From contig CM038221.1 of the NCBI GenBank assembly GCA_021442155.1, positions 48,948,860-49,012,859 on the forward strand: a DNA stretch of 64,000 bases, written 5' to 3'. Position numbers and translations under genes: made by a program. Shown piece by piece: positions 36,480 through 47,535 of this stretch; positions within the stretch are counted from its first letter, which is position 1; the number at the start of each line of letters is the position of its first letter. Source of the stretch: Cymbidium sinense (taxonomy: Eukaryota; Streptophyta; Magnoliopsida; Asparagales; Orchidaceae). Below the pieces are notes generated by a model. The model was not told where the DNA came from, ran no database searches, and saw only the letters and a program-made list of their open reading frames with translations.

Positions 36480-38590
36480 GGGTAAAATGAAAAGATTTAA
36501 AATAAAAGAAACATCCTAAAGACTTCCTCTTTATCACCTTCATGATAAGGAATGGTTCATCTTAAAAATAATAAATCTTCCATAAAGAATTTTGCTTTTG
36601 AAAAGCACCTTTTTTGCACTTAATAAAACATTTTCCACAAAATTTCTTCACCCTCATTTAATAATTCATATAATTGTTACATGAAGGGATTTTCAAAATA
36701 AAATTAATAACATTTTCCAAAATCACAAATGAACATCCTCTTTCAATTTGATTCGATAAGGGTTTCATTTTCAAAATAAATGAACGGTCATGTCTTTCAC
36801 ACATATTGAATGGAAAGTTTATTTGTACACAAAAATCAAAATTTTCAAAGAGCACATATGAATATCTTCATTTAATATGCTTAGGTTTATTAAATGAAGG
36901 TTTCATCTACAATTAAAAATAAAATATCATTTTATGAAATCTCACTTAAGCATATCCCACATATGTTTTAAGTTAGAATTCCTCTCTTTCAGAAAAAAAG
37001 CAATAATCACACACAAAATAAAATTATCACATTTCAAAAATAAAATGAATCTCCATTTTACATACTTAAATTTATTGAATGGAGGTCCTCTTTCCAAAGA
37101 TTCAAAATCAACAATAGTATTTCCAAAAAGTTTCAAAGTCAATTTGGAACTTCATTTAACATATCCAAATTTGTTAAGTAAAGTTTCCAAATTCAAAATT
37201 TTTTTAAAACACATTTGAATTTCATTTAGCATAATCAAATTTGCTAAGTGAAGTTTCCAAATCAAAAATCAAAATCAACAATCATATTTCCAAAAAATTT
37301 CAAAAACACATTTGGAATTTCATTTAGCATAGTCAAATTTGCTAAGTGAAGTTTCCAAATTAAAAATCCAAATCAACAATCATTTTTTCAAAAAATTTCA
37401 AACACACATTTTGGAACTTCATTTAACATACACAAATTTGTTAAGTAAGGCTTTCAAAAATCAAAATCAAAAAATTTTCAAAATTCTAAACACATTTGGA
37501 ACTTCATTTGACATACAAAAATTTGTTAAGTGGGGTTTCCAAAATCAAAATCCAAAATTTTTCAAAATTTTCAAACAAATATTTGGAGCTTCATTTAACA
37601 TACCTAAATTTGTTAAGTAAAGTTTTCAAATCAAAATTCAAGACTTTTCAACACACATTTGAAACTTCATTTAACATACCTGAATTTGTTAAATGAAATT
37701 TCCAAATCAAAAGTTCAAATTTTTTTTCAAAACATATTTTGGAGCTTCACCTAGCATAGTCAAATTTGCTAAGTAAAGTTTCCAAACTCAAAACAAAATT
37801 TCTCACACACCTTTGGAACTTCATCCCTTAGCATACCAAATTTGCTAAGGAGAAGTTTCCATTTTTCAAAATCAAATATAAAATCAAAATTTTAAACACA
37901 TCATTTGGAATGTCATTTAGCACACTCAAATTTGCAAAGTGAAATCTCCATTTCATGAAACCATGTGGATTTTATCTTTAGCATACCAAATTTGCTAAAG
38001 TTGAAACTCCACTTTCAAAAAAATTTCAAAATAAAACAAAATACTTAGGATCCCTTTAGCATACCAAATTTGCTAAAGGATCCCACCCTTTTCAAACTTA
38101 GGATTTTCTTAGCACACCTAAATTTACTAAGAATCTTATTTTCAAAATCCAACAAAATACACTTGGATTCTTCACTAAGCATGCTGAAATTTGCTAAGTA
38201 AGAATTCCAAATTTTTTCAAAATAAAAATCAAAACAAAATTTTCAAAAGAAACAATCACTTTCACTTTACTTAGCATACCTAAATTTACTAAGCATGTGA
38301 AATTCCAAAACTTTCAAATAAAACAAAATTAATTTGACCCTTAGTTTAACATACCCAAATTTGTTAAAGGGAAGGGTCCTCCAAATCCAAATCCAAAACA
38401 AAAATTTAAAATCAAAACAAAATGAACCTACAGAAGCATCTTATAAAAATCTTGAATCCATATTTCAACATACTCAAATTTATTGATATTTGGATTCATA
38501 CTCAAATTCCTCTTTCAATCAATCTCTTCAAATTCAATTGAACCCCACTTAACACTTCCAAGTAATTGGATGTGGGTTCAAATTTTCAAA
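36480..38590 (+). repeat. Leader array of about 19 stem-loops with co-varying arms
   Basis: Each unit of about 60-110 bases has two arms around a loop of the ATACC-AAATTT type, separated by A/C-rich spacers. Examples: CTTCATTTAATA (36866-36877) with TATTAAATGAAG (36888-36899); GGAACTTCATTTAACA (37146-37161) with TGTTAAGTAAAGTTTCC; GGATCCCTTTAGCA (38048-38061) with TGCTAAAGGATCC (38071-38083); GACCCTTAGTTTAACA (38336-38351) with TGTTAAAGGGAAGGGTCC. The arms differ between units but pair within each unit (TTAGCA with TGCTAA, TTAACA with TGTTAA). The last unit (38538-38581) is TTGAACCCCAC with GTGGGTTCAA. Small frames through the array are artefacts of its regular spacing. Confidence 0.85.
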
Positions 38591-38599
38591 TTCTAAAAA

Positions 38600-40261
38600 T
38601 TCAAAATCTATGGAGATAGAAAACTGATGCAAGTTTGTTTCTCATTTACAAATATCCCTTAGTTAGTGCAGTTTTCAGTTGTCAGTTTCAATCAGTATAA
38701 TGGAAGGATCACATAAATTTATCTTCACCTTCCCTCATGGCTGGACCTCACCTTGGATCAGGCTGACTTCCCTCGCTTGGATCACACCCATCGAATACAC
38801 TTTGGCCATGGCTTTGAGGGAGCCAAGATCACTTGTGAGGGCATTCCCCTCACAACAATTAGCAAGAAGAGGGTGGCCGGGTAGAAGTTGGTTATCTAGG
38901 TAGACTTACCCTCATATTCAAAGATTTTCTCACTGAAGAGGAAAGTTGTGGCAGTACCACAGCCTTCAATGGTTTTAGTTCTGGCAGTATCGACAGTTAT
39001 AGTTCTAGTGACAATTCATCCTCGAGTTGCCCACATTACCCTGGTGTGAGCTAGCACCCTGTCATCTGTACCCTACAAGGGTAAGGCTCCCTTGGTTTCA
39101 GGGATTTCCTCCCCTACATTTGAGTATGGCTCACACTCCTCTCGCCCTACTCGCACCCAGTGCCAAAAATAAGAATTGTATGGTCAAATGATTCCATACT
39201 AGGATAGTGAGAGAGTTAGAGGCAGCTGCTAGGTCAGCCACAGATGAGTCTACTATGATCACATCACCACTGGTTATGGAGAACCAATTTCATCCTTTCT
39301 CAGGATTAAATAGAGGATGCTAGGATGATTCAATCATCACCTCCAGTGGTCCATCTACAGTAGACAATTTCTCAGGGTAGAAGGTCATACGCTGGCCTTC
39401 GCTCTGTATTTCACCAAGTAGGCAAAATGTATGGATGGTCAGAGTCCAATGCTTAGTTTGATTTACAATCTATTATCTCTCACAGTATGGGGAGGTAGTT
39501 TCGATAAGAGAGGGCAGCCCATATCACATATCACCGGTGACGGAGGTTGGTCGTTAGTCGGCATCTTACGCCATGGTTGACTTTCCCACTACCACGTGAT
39601 CATCTTGTATCTTTTCTCATCCATCATGGAGGCAGCTCTTGCACATAGAGAGTCAATGGTGTCTCCACCCCACTACTCCACCCCACATCCACCATTGCAA
39701 GTACAGGTCCCAGCATCATCTATTCTAGCCAAGGCCATGAAGGCCACATTGTGGGAGAAATGTACCCTGTTGGTGATCAGGCTATGGCCAAGGGATCCCA
39801 CTCCTCCTATACCACCCATTGTGGTAGGGCCGAGCTCTCCTGCTCGACCTTCTGCCCCAGTGGTGGCATGGAAGGAGTGACGACCCTGGAGCATCATGGT
39901 TATTCCTTCACCAACTCCACCCATTCAGCCAGATGCAGAGATGGTGACTACTATTATGGTTTTCCAGGATCGGTAGGGTGGCGGGATAATCCCATGATTT
40001 TTACCCCCATTACAGCCAGTGTTAGTCAAGATTACCATTCTTCTTTGTACAATCTGAGGAGATTGACTCCCACTTGGTGAGGTTACTCTCGGTTCCAGTG
40101 ATCCTGCCTTGCAAGCATTTTGTACCTACTGTTAGATCAATCCTTAGATGAGATAGTTGCACACTATTTTATGGAAAAAGGAGATCTTAGGGTATGCATG
40201 ATGGATGAAGAAAAAGTACTTCAATCACAGGAAGATGACTTGATGGGGATTGACTATGCAC
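38600..40261 (+). pseudogene. Possible ORF1-like coding remnant between leader and gag
   Basis: The base composition changes from AT-rich leader to mixed, coding-like sequence. Open stretches occur at 38679-38903 (one frame), 39596-39880 (Pro/Ala-rich) and 39751-40080 (109 codons, another frame). The frame of the last continues past stops to about 40255, with an acidic DEIVAHYF and MDEEKVLQSQEDD run. Ogre elements have an extra ORF1 of unknown function upstream of gag, so this position fits, but no domain is recognised. It could instead be a decayed gag N-terminal extension. No function is claimed. Confidence 0.4.
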
Positions 40262-41745
40262 ATGGTCGATACTAGAGGTTCTCTTCTTAGGAGAGCCATG
40301 GAAGGAGATGAGGTTGATCAAGGAGACACCACAGAATTAGCCCATCACCTCCAAATTTAGTTAAGGTAGAAAGACGAACAGAATGATAGGATGGCACAGC
40401 TGTTGCAGGACTTGTTGGTGGCAGTGTCAGATCTTTAAAAGCAAGCCCTTCCAGTTCATCCTAGCATAGTCGATGTGAGTCAACCTAAACTAGTGCATGT
40501 CTTAGATCTAATTAAGACTCTACCTCCCATTGAGCAAGGTAGCACTAGTTTATATAGGAAGGTAGTGGACAGTACCTCCATACAGGAAAAAGATTTCAAA
40601 ACTATGGTTGAGCAGCCGGTGAAGGAAGCCTTGGCTCAAGCCCGGGGAGGATCATCAGTTCTAAAGGGTAGACCCTACCCAGAGGAATTCGATGCCATCC
40701 AATATCCCAAGGGTTTCATGCCTCCTTCCTTCAAGAGCTTCAATGGTAGTGGGAATCCGAGGCAGTATATAGCTCATTTTAGGGTGAGTTATTGCGACAT
40801 AGGCGGCATCGATGCTTTACTCTTTAGAATCTTTGTCAGTAGCCTAGCGGGTATTGCCTTTGATTGGTATGCTGAACTGCCCAATGGTTCAGCTAGGAAA
40901 TTTGCTGAGTTGGAGCAACTCTTTATCAAGAGATTTACTGGAACTCAGCAAAGGGTTATTATAGGTGATCTCATTGTAGCCCAATAGCACTCCAATGAGT
41001 CACTTGTTGATTATATTCTCTGATGGCGCAACCTGAGTATGAAGTGTGAATCACAGCTATCTAAACAACATGCCATAAATATTCTCTTGAAGAATATCCA
41101 TGGCCTGATCACCTTCATGCTTAATGGATTCACCATAAAAACATTTGAGAAGCTAATTAACAAGGCGGCTAGTCTACAAGAAGAGGCCAAACAGTTACCT
41201 TTTCCAGATCAGTTGCCAAAGTAGAAATCCCAAAAAGTCTATGAAAAGAAACTTGGAGTAGTAGCAGCGGTTGACAAGGGGAAGCAGCTAGCTAGAGATC
41301 AGTTAGAGCGACCACGACCTTAGCAGCCTCAACCTCCTTTGCCATCATCGAGGAAGCCATACCGGCCTCCACCACAGCCTCCACGGCCAGCACAACCATC
41401 GCCTCAGCCATACCATCATCAGCAGTGACATGCATATCCCCCGCCGGGTAGCTATGGTCCACCTACTCTTTTAGATAAGTTAAATAAATATTATTCTTTT
41501 AAGAGGGAGGTAATTAGAAAAATCTTTAAAAATCTCTTAATGAAATCTAATTTTTAGCTACCCGAGCTTAGGAGATCAGAGGAAGTAAGCAAAAGTCATG
41601 ACCCAAATTTTTGCCCTTACCACCGTATGTTAGGCCACATTTTGGAGGATTACTTTACATTTAATGATTGGCTTGAACATAATTTCAAGACCGGTGTTGT
41701 CTTATCCCAAAGGAATACCATGTGGAACAACCTTCTAGTTCCATT
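40262..41745 (+). pseudogene. gag: Gag polyprotein (capsid and Cys/His knuckle), broken
   Basis: Gag forms the retrotransposon particle and binds its RNA. One frame runs from the ATG at 40262 (MVDTRGSLLRRAM) through a Gln-rich, probably helical segment, then the retrotransposon gag domain with WYAELPNGSA (about 40860-40895) and LFIKRFTGTQQR. A knuckle-like CPYHRMLGHILED segment follows at about 41612-41655, in which the final Cys is Tyr. In-frame stops at 40358, 40367, 40436, 40985 and about 41021 sit where related proteins would have Gln or Arg, suggesting C to T decay. A Pro/Gln-rich linker lies at 41330-41430. This start was chosen because the frame is coding-like directly from it; an upstream start is possible. 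Confidence 0.8.
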
Positions 41746-43260
41746 AAGGTAATCCTTGGGGATACTAGCGATCCTACCAAAACCAAAGAAGGATGGGACA
41801 TCTCTTTGTCCAAAACCTCTAAAAAGATTATCTAGAAGATCAAGAAGCTTTCCTTATAGGTTCCTGAGTCAGCTCAAACGTCCAACACCAAGGAATATTT
41901 ACGAGTTGCCAGTGCCAACTCTAGGAAAGTGGGAGCTCGGCGGCAGTATGTGTGCCATGGATAGCCCTTTGCACCACCAATGACCTCAGGACTCAAGCCA
42001 TACGTTGCAGGTTCTTCCATTTCAGCTAGTTCTTATGTTTCTTCTTCTAGTAATACTCTTGTATCAATGGATAAGGGCATCAAATCCCTTACTCCACTCA
42101 CTCTACCTAACTTCTACTTTATTCCTCCAAATACTTTCAAGAAATTGAACAATAAAGCTGATTTGAATTACATATGTGTCTCTTCTGATGAGTTGTCTTC
42201 TTTTATTCCTGGCGATAACTCTTCAAGTCTAATAAACTAAAACAATTATGATCTTCCTCCTTCTAATTCATAATTAGATTTTCCAACTCTGAATACTACG
42301 GGTTCACCTCTTGAGATAGACTTGGAATCATCCAATTCTGAGAATCCCATAAGAGAAGCTGTAGGTGTGCCTGAAGTGCAGGTAGAACTTGCCACCACAT
42401 CGCCTCCAGAGATTATTGAAGTCAACCTCCGAAGTGGCAAGGTTCTACCTCCTAGGGTAGCACCTCTAGATTGAGGGAAACAAGTCATTGATACTGAAGA
42501 TCGAGAAGCCCTTCCACAAGATCCTCTACCCATGGATATGCTTATGGAAGATCAACCGAAGGTGGCTTACATCATCCTTTCTCATCTTAGAAAGTTGTCA
42601 TCTAAGCTAAGCATATATGATGCCCTTGTCTTATCCAAAGAGATGAGGGAATCACTAATCAAAGCTCTCCTTGATCCTGAAATATGCATAGATCAGCTGA
42701 TTGCTATAGGTGAGGAAGCACACTATGCAAAAGAAGCCCAAGATATCACCTTCATCGATGAAGACCTTCTCCTAGGGGACTTGGAGCACAACCGTCCCCT
42801 ATACATTACGGTTGACATGGACAAGTTCAGACTTACTAGGGTTTTTGTGGATTCAGGTGCATTAGTAAATATTATGAGTCTAAGACCCTTGCCTATTTAA
42901 AGATTGGCATCTCTACTCTTCGAGGAGATAAAATGATGTTGAGAGGATTCAATGATCAAGGAGAGCAGGCTTTAGGTTCCATAGTGTTGTCGTTGGAGAT
43001 CGGTGATTGAAATACTGAAGCCAAGTTCTACATCATTGATTCAAATACTCCATTCACTACTTTGCTTGGTATGCCTTGGATACATCAGAATATGATTGTT
43101 CTAGCCTTCCTTAATCAGTGCATCAAGTTCAGAAAAGATGGAATTGAGTACCATGTCAACGGGGATGAAAAGCCATTCTTAGTGAGAGAGGTTAAGATCT
43201 ATGAGGATGCAACCTATTATCTTCCTCAAAACACCCTTTCTCGTGAACTTGGATAAAATT
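41746..43260 (+). pseudogene. Aspartic protease region, frameshifted
   Basis: The protease cuts the Gag-Pol precursor. From about 41980 the frame differs from gag and includes an IEVNLRSGKVLPP segment (about 42415-42455), typical of the stretch before the protease in this lineage. The catalytic motif DSG is at 42850-42858 in VFVDSGALVNIM. A frameshift at about 42898 moves the rest to a third frame, where LLGMPWIHQN (about 43050-43085), the usual protease C-terminal signature, can be read up to a stop near 43257. Frame 2 to 1 to 0 changes and stops make it non-functional. Confidence 0.75.
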
Positions 43261-43936
43261 GAAATACAAATGCAAAACAAGAATAAAATGAAACAAAAGA
43301 AAAGATAAAACAAAATGAAAAGAAAAAAAAGGTCCAAGTGAGCAAGAAAGGAAAATTGAAGAAGAAGTGGATCCATTTCACATTCCACCCACAACTCATT
43401 CCATCATATGGACATGTGGGTAGGATGGCTCAATCTCCACCAGGTAGAGGCAGAGGAAGAAACATAGGCAGTCCCAGAGGTGGAAGACCCCCTAGTTGGC
43501 CTTCAGCTAATAAAGGTCATGTTCCAGTTCATAGGTACTCTTACTATTCACATAGACTTGGAATCCAGCTCAGAGGATGTGTCAAATGTGATTAGTATAC
43601 CAGCCAACCCCTCCTAGTGGATTCCATTGGAGGTGACTTTTGATCTAGCGAGATGAAGACCAAGCCTCCAAGCAAAGCAAAGTATTCAAATCTGGTTTAT
43701 GTGAAACTATCAGGAAGCAGTTGGAAACCTTAGCTCTTACCCCACTTACACCTTAGAAAGTTGAAGGTTTGATAGTTAAGGAAGTCCCTAAGTCTTCCAG
43801 TGATATAAAGTAGAAGAGGTTCTTTTTAGGTTCATCATCCTCAAGTCCATAGCTCGATGTAGAACATGAAGAAGATTCTTTTAAAGAATTAATAAAATTA
43901 CCATTTGACTTTTACTCACCTTGTATTCAAAATCTT
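43261..43936 (+). other. Protease-RT linker, decayed
   Basis: A Lys-rich start (43338-43380) and an Arg/Gly/Pro-rich run (about 43425-43500, GRGRGRN) are followed by several stops. Low conservation is usual for this linker. No domain is recognised. Confidence 0.5.
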
Positions 43937-45240
43937 GTGAAAAAAGGTTTAGTTCCTCACACTCGGTCCAAGTACAGGTCAGAATACTTTGAAAAATTTT
44001 GGAACAATACAGGCAGGGAAGCACAATCAAGAGCAGGACTAGGATTCGACACAGTGGGTCCAGTCGATGATGAAGATTTTTGCCTAGTTGTTACCAACCA
44101 TTTGGAATCAGATAGGTTCTTCTCACACATCCCCAACTCTTATGAGAATGTGTGTTTAGAAACTTCAGATGATCTAGATGATCTCAAAGTCAAAGAGGCA
44201 TCACTAGAGTTTAAAGAGGAGATTCAATCAACAATCGACAAGCTAAAAGAAATTAACCTCAGGATAAAAGAAAATCCTCTCCTGAAATTTATCAGTTCAT
44301 TATTGAATGAAGAAGAAACCAATGACTTAGTTAGGCTATTGACTGAGTTTAAAGATTGCTTCGCATGGAGTTATGAAGAAATGCCTAGATTATCTCCTGA
44401 TGTTGCAGTCCACAACATTGACCCTATTAAGCAAGCTCCTAGATGCATGCGATTAGAAATTGAACAACAGGTCATTTCTAAAGTCAAGAAATTGATCGAT
44501 GTTGGTTTCATCAGGGAAAAAAAATATCCTACCTGGTTAGCTAGTGTTATCCTAGTTAAGAAGAAGAATGGCCAAATTTGCATTTGCATCAATTTCAGGG
44601 ACTTAAACAAGGCTTGTCCTAAGGATGAGTTTCCTCTTTCTATACCAGAATTAATGACGGACATTGCCTCATCTCATGCAGTCTTCTCTTTAATGGATGC
44701 ATCATCTGGCTATAACCAAATCAAGATGTCTCCTGAAGATGAAAGAAACACTACTTTCTGAACCCCGATTAAAATCTTCTGTTATAGGGCTATGCCTTTT
44801 GGCCTTAAAAATGCTAGCGCTACATACCAACGGGCTAGGACTCAGATCTTCAATGAACTCATCCATCATTAAGTTGAGTGCTATGTTGATGATCTAGTAG
44901 TCAAAAGTCAAGAAAAGGAATACCATCTCTTTGACTTGAGAGTAGTTTTCGAATGGTTAAGATAATATAACCTCAAAATGAATCCCCAGAAGTGCACATT
45001 TGGAGTCACTTCAAGGAAATTCCATGGGTTAGTTGTTCGACACCGGGGAATAGAAATAGATCCTAAAATGATTAAATCTATCTTAAAAATGCCACCTCCT
45101 AAGAGTTTAACTCAACTCAGATCCTTTCAAGGATGGTTGGCGCATTTAAGATGCTTTATCTCAAACTTATCAGGGAGATGCAAGCCCTTCTCAACACTTA
45201 TCAAAAAGAATGCTAAGTTCAAGTGGGATGACAAGTGCCA
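43937..45240 (+). pseudogene. pol: Reverse transcriptase (element 2)
   Basis: RT copies element RNA into DNA. A 274-codon open stretch (43937-44761) holds the N-terminal part, including VGFIREKKYPTWLASVILVKK, FRDLNKACPKDEFPLS and FSLMDASSGYNQIKM motifs. The same frame continues through stops at 44759, 44870 and 44963 to MPFGLKNASATYQR and the catalytic YVDD (44882-44893), then to LNPQKC-like and GIEIDPKMIKSI motifs. All three stops replace expected Arg or Gln codons. Order and motifs are those of a Ty3/gypsy RT of the Tat lineage. Confidence 0.9.
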
Positions 45241-45640
45241 GCACGCATTTGAATACATCAAAGAATACTTGGTGAAGCCACCAGTTCTCACAGCCCCTAT
45301 CCTGGGCAAGCCATTGGTCCTTTACACTGCTGCATTGGGTGACTCCCTTGGCACTCTATTGGCCCAAGCCAATGACGAGGGAAAGGAAAGCACTTTCTAC
45401 TACCTCAGCCATCGTCTGATTCCTACTGAAGCAAACTATCCACCTATTGAGAAACATTGCCTAGCTTTAATCTTTGCATCTTAGAAGCTATGACACTACA
45501 TGCTCTCTCATAAGGTGAGCTTGATCTCTCAAACTAATCCACTGTAGTACCTCATGACACGACCAATGCTTTCTAGACATTTGGCTCGTTAGTCCAGGAT
45601 ACTCTCACAATTTGATATCACATTTATACCCCTCCATGTG
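45241..45640 (+). pseudogene. RNase H domain adjoining RT (element 2)
   Basis: In frame with RT: KPLVLYTAALGDSLGTLLAQ followed by YYLSHRLIPTEANYPPIEKHCLAL, the pattern of the gypsy RNase H. The usual catalytic Asp in the LYxDAS position is not visible, as is common in lineages that carry a second RNase H. A stop at 45482-45484 replaces an expected Gln, and further stops follow to about 45560. Confidence 0.8.
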
Positions 45641-46123
45641 ATAAAAGGTCAGGCATTGGCAAATTTCTTAGCAGCACACCCACTTCTTGCTAATTCTCCA
45701 CTTAGTGACGATCTCCCCGATGAACAAATCATGAACCTAGGGGAGGCCACCGACCATCAATGGGAGATGTATTTTGATGGTGCTGCTTCTTTTCTCAAAG
45801 GAAGCACCATGATCTATTCTCCCAAGAAAGGCAGGAGTAGGAATAGTTCTCTAACTCAAACCCATGATGATGAGATTCTCATACTATCTTTCCAACCCCT
45901 ACCCAATGAAGTATGAGGCTTTGATTGCTAATTTGGAGTTAACCATCACTATCAACGCCAAGTGCATCAATATCTCTTGTCGGGTTGGTGATCAACTAGA
46001 TTGCTAGGTCTGCAGTCCTCAACAAGCTTCATCATTACTACGAGTATACTATGAAGCTATTGACCCAGATTCATGAAGTCACCATCTACAAGGTCCTGAG
46101 CATAGAACACAATAGCAGATGCC
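45641..46123 (+). pseudogene. Second, archaeal-type RNase H (element 2)
   Basis: The same frame gives WEMYFDGAASFLKGSTMIYS (about 45760-45820), whose FDGA is the first catalytic motif of the extra RNase H of Tat elements. YEALIANLEL-type and GDQLD-type segments follow at 45905-46010 in shifted frames. The domain is broken by indels near 45855-45920. Its presence between RNase H and integrase is the main evidence for Tat assignment. Confidence 0.75.
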
Positions 46124-47535
46124 TTGGTAAAACTTGCCAAAGAGTTGGCATGTCCGAAAGATGAGTCCATTTCAATAAAGGTCCAAAATAGACAGGTCCT
46201 ATCTCTTATTGATTCGGAACTCATCGAGAGACTTTCTCTTGAAGGGGAGGTTATCATTTCCAAAATGGACAAGGAACTAAATTGGAGGCAACCATTCATA
46301 GATTACTTGAACACCGATAAACTACCTCAAGAGAAATCTCAAGCCCATCAGGTGAAACAGAGAGCTCTTTCCTATGCTCTTATTGATGGCACCCTATACC
46401 AACAGTCCTTTGACCAGATGTGGTTACGTTATTTAGACAAACATGAAGCCCATGGCATTATAATCGAGGTACATTCAGGTATATGTGGAGCTCATCAGTC
46501 CAGTTCGAAGAAGAAGTTGAAGATCAAAAGACTTGGATATTACTAGCCTTCTATGATCACAAATTGCATGGACGTAGTTAGGAGATGTCATCAGTGTCAG
46601 GTGCACGGTGTATTCCTCCACCAACCACCCAACATTTTACACCCTACTTTGGCTTCATGGCCATTTGAGTGTTGGGATACCAACATTGTAGGTCCGATCA
46701 ATCCTCCTTCATCCAAGGGGCATCAATTCATCTGAGCTGTTACTGCTACTGACTATTTTTCTAAGTGGGTGGAAGCCATCCCACTCAGAGAGGTCATAGC
46801 TCACCATGTGCTTCAATTTTTTAGGAACTATATCGCATATAAGTTTGGGGTGCCTCGATAAATTATATCTGATAATGGTACTGCATTCAAAAGCTTGAAG
46901 ATCAACAGCTTTTCCAAAAGACACGGTATAGATTGGAGATACTCCACCATCTACTACCCTAGAGCTAATGGTTTAGCAGAAGCATTCAATAAAACTCTCA
47001 TCCATATACTGAAGAAGGCTCTTGATGACAACAAGAAAAAGTGGAAGCAGTTGGTTGAAGCCTTGTGGGCCTACCGCACCACATACCAAACTCCAACCCA
47101 GTCTACCCATTTTCTTTAGTGTATGGGTCTGAAGTCGTTCTTCCCTTAGAAGTTCAACTCCCTTCATTAAGGACAGCATTGGGTAATAAGATCACTACCG
47201 AATAGAATGCAAAGTTGTGGTTAGAATAGCTCGAAGGTTTAGAGGAAAGTCACCTACGAGCGTGCCAAAACCTCAAGTTATGCAAGCGAAAAATAATTCA
47301 AGCTCACAATAAGTTGGTGCGCCCTAGGTCTTTTTGAGTAGGAGAACTTGTGTTAGTCCTAAGGAGACTAGTTTTTGCTTGTCAAAAGATGGGAGACAAG
47401 TTTGAGCCCACTTGGGAAGGCCCCTATGTCATAAAGAAGGCCTACCAAGGAGGATCTTATTACCTTATTGATTGTAAAGGGGATCACCCGATGCTTCCAA
47501 TTAATGGGCTCTATCTAAAGAAATATTACCCATGA
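46124..47535 (+). pseudogene. Integrase (element 2)
   Basis: Integrase inserts the DNA copy. The linker (46124-46400) leads to a zinc-binding N-terminus ending in CHQCQVHG (about 46585-46610). The rve core has NIVGPI, where the first catalytic Asp of the family is Asn (about 46682), an intact second Asp in SDNGTAF (about 46868-46890) and the Glu in GLAEAFNKT (about 46970-46998). A stop at 46859 replaces the Gln present in element 1 at 1399. A one-base loss near 47115 shifts the C-terminus, which ends at 47535 with FEPTWEGPYVIKKAY and PINGLYLKKYYP. Not functional. Confidence 0.85.

Noticed and set aside
36934..37696. Several overlapping 66-94 codon reading frames on both strands
   Set aside because: They run through the stem-loop array and repeat the same peptide pattern because the units repeat; no start context or domain supports a gene.
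36860..38500. Regularly spaced short repeats resembling a CRISPR array
   Set aside because: The repeats are variable hairpins with 60-110 base spacing in a plant retrotransposon leader; repeats are not identical and no cas gene is present.
42246..47179. Minus-strand frames opposite gag-pol of element 2
   Set aside because: They are shadows of the coding strand with no recognisable domain.
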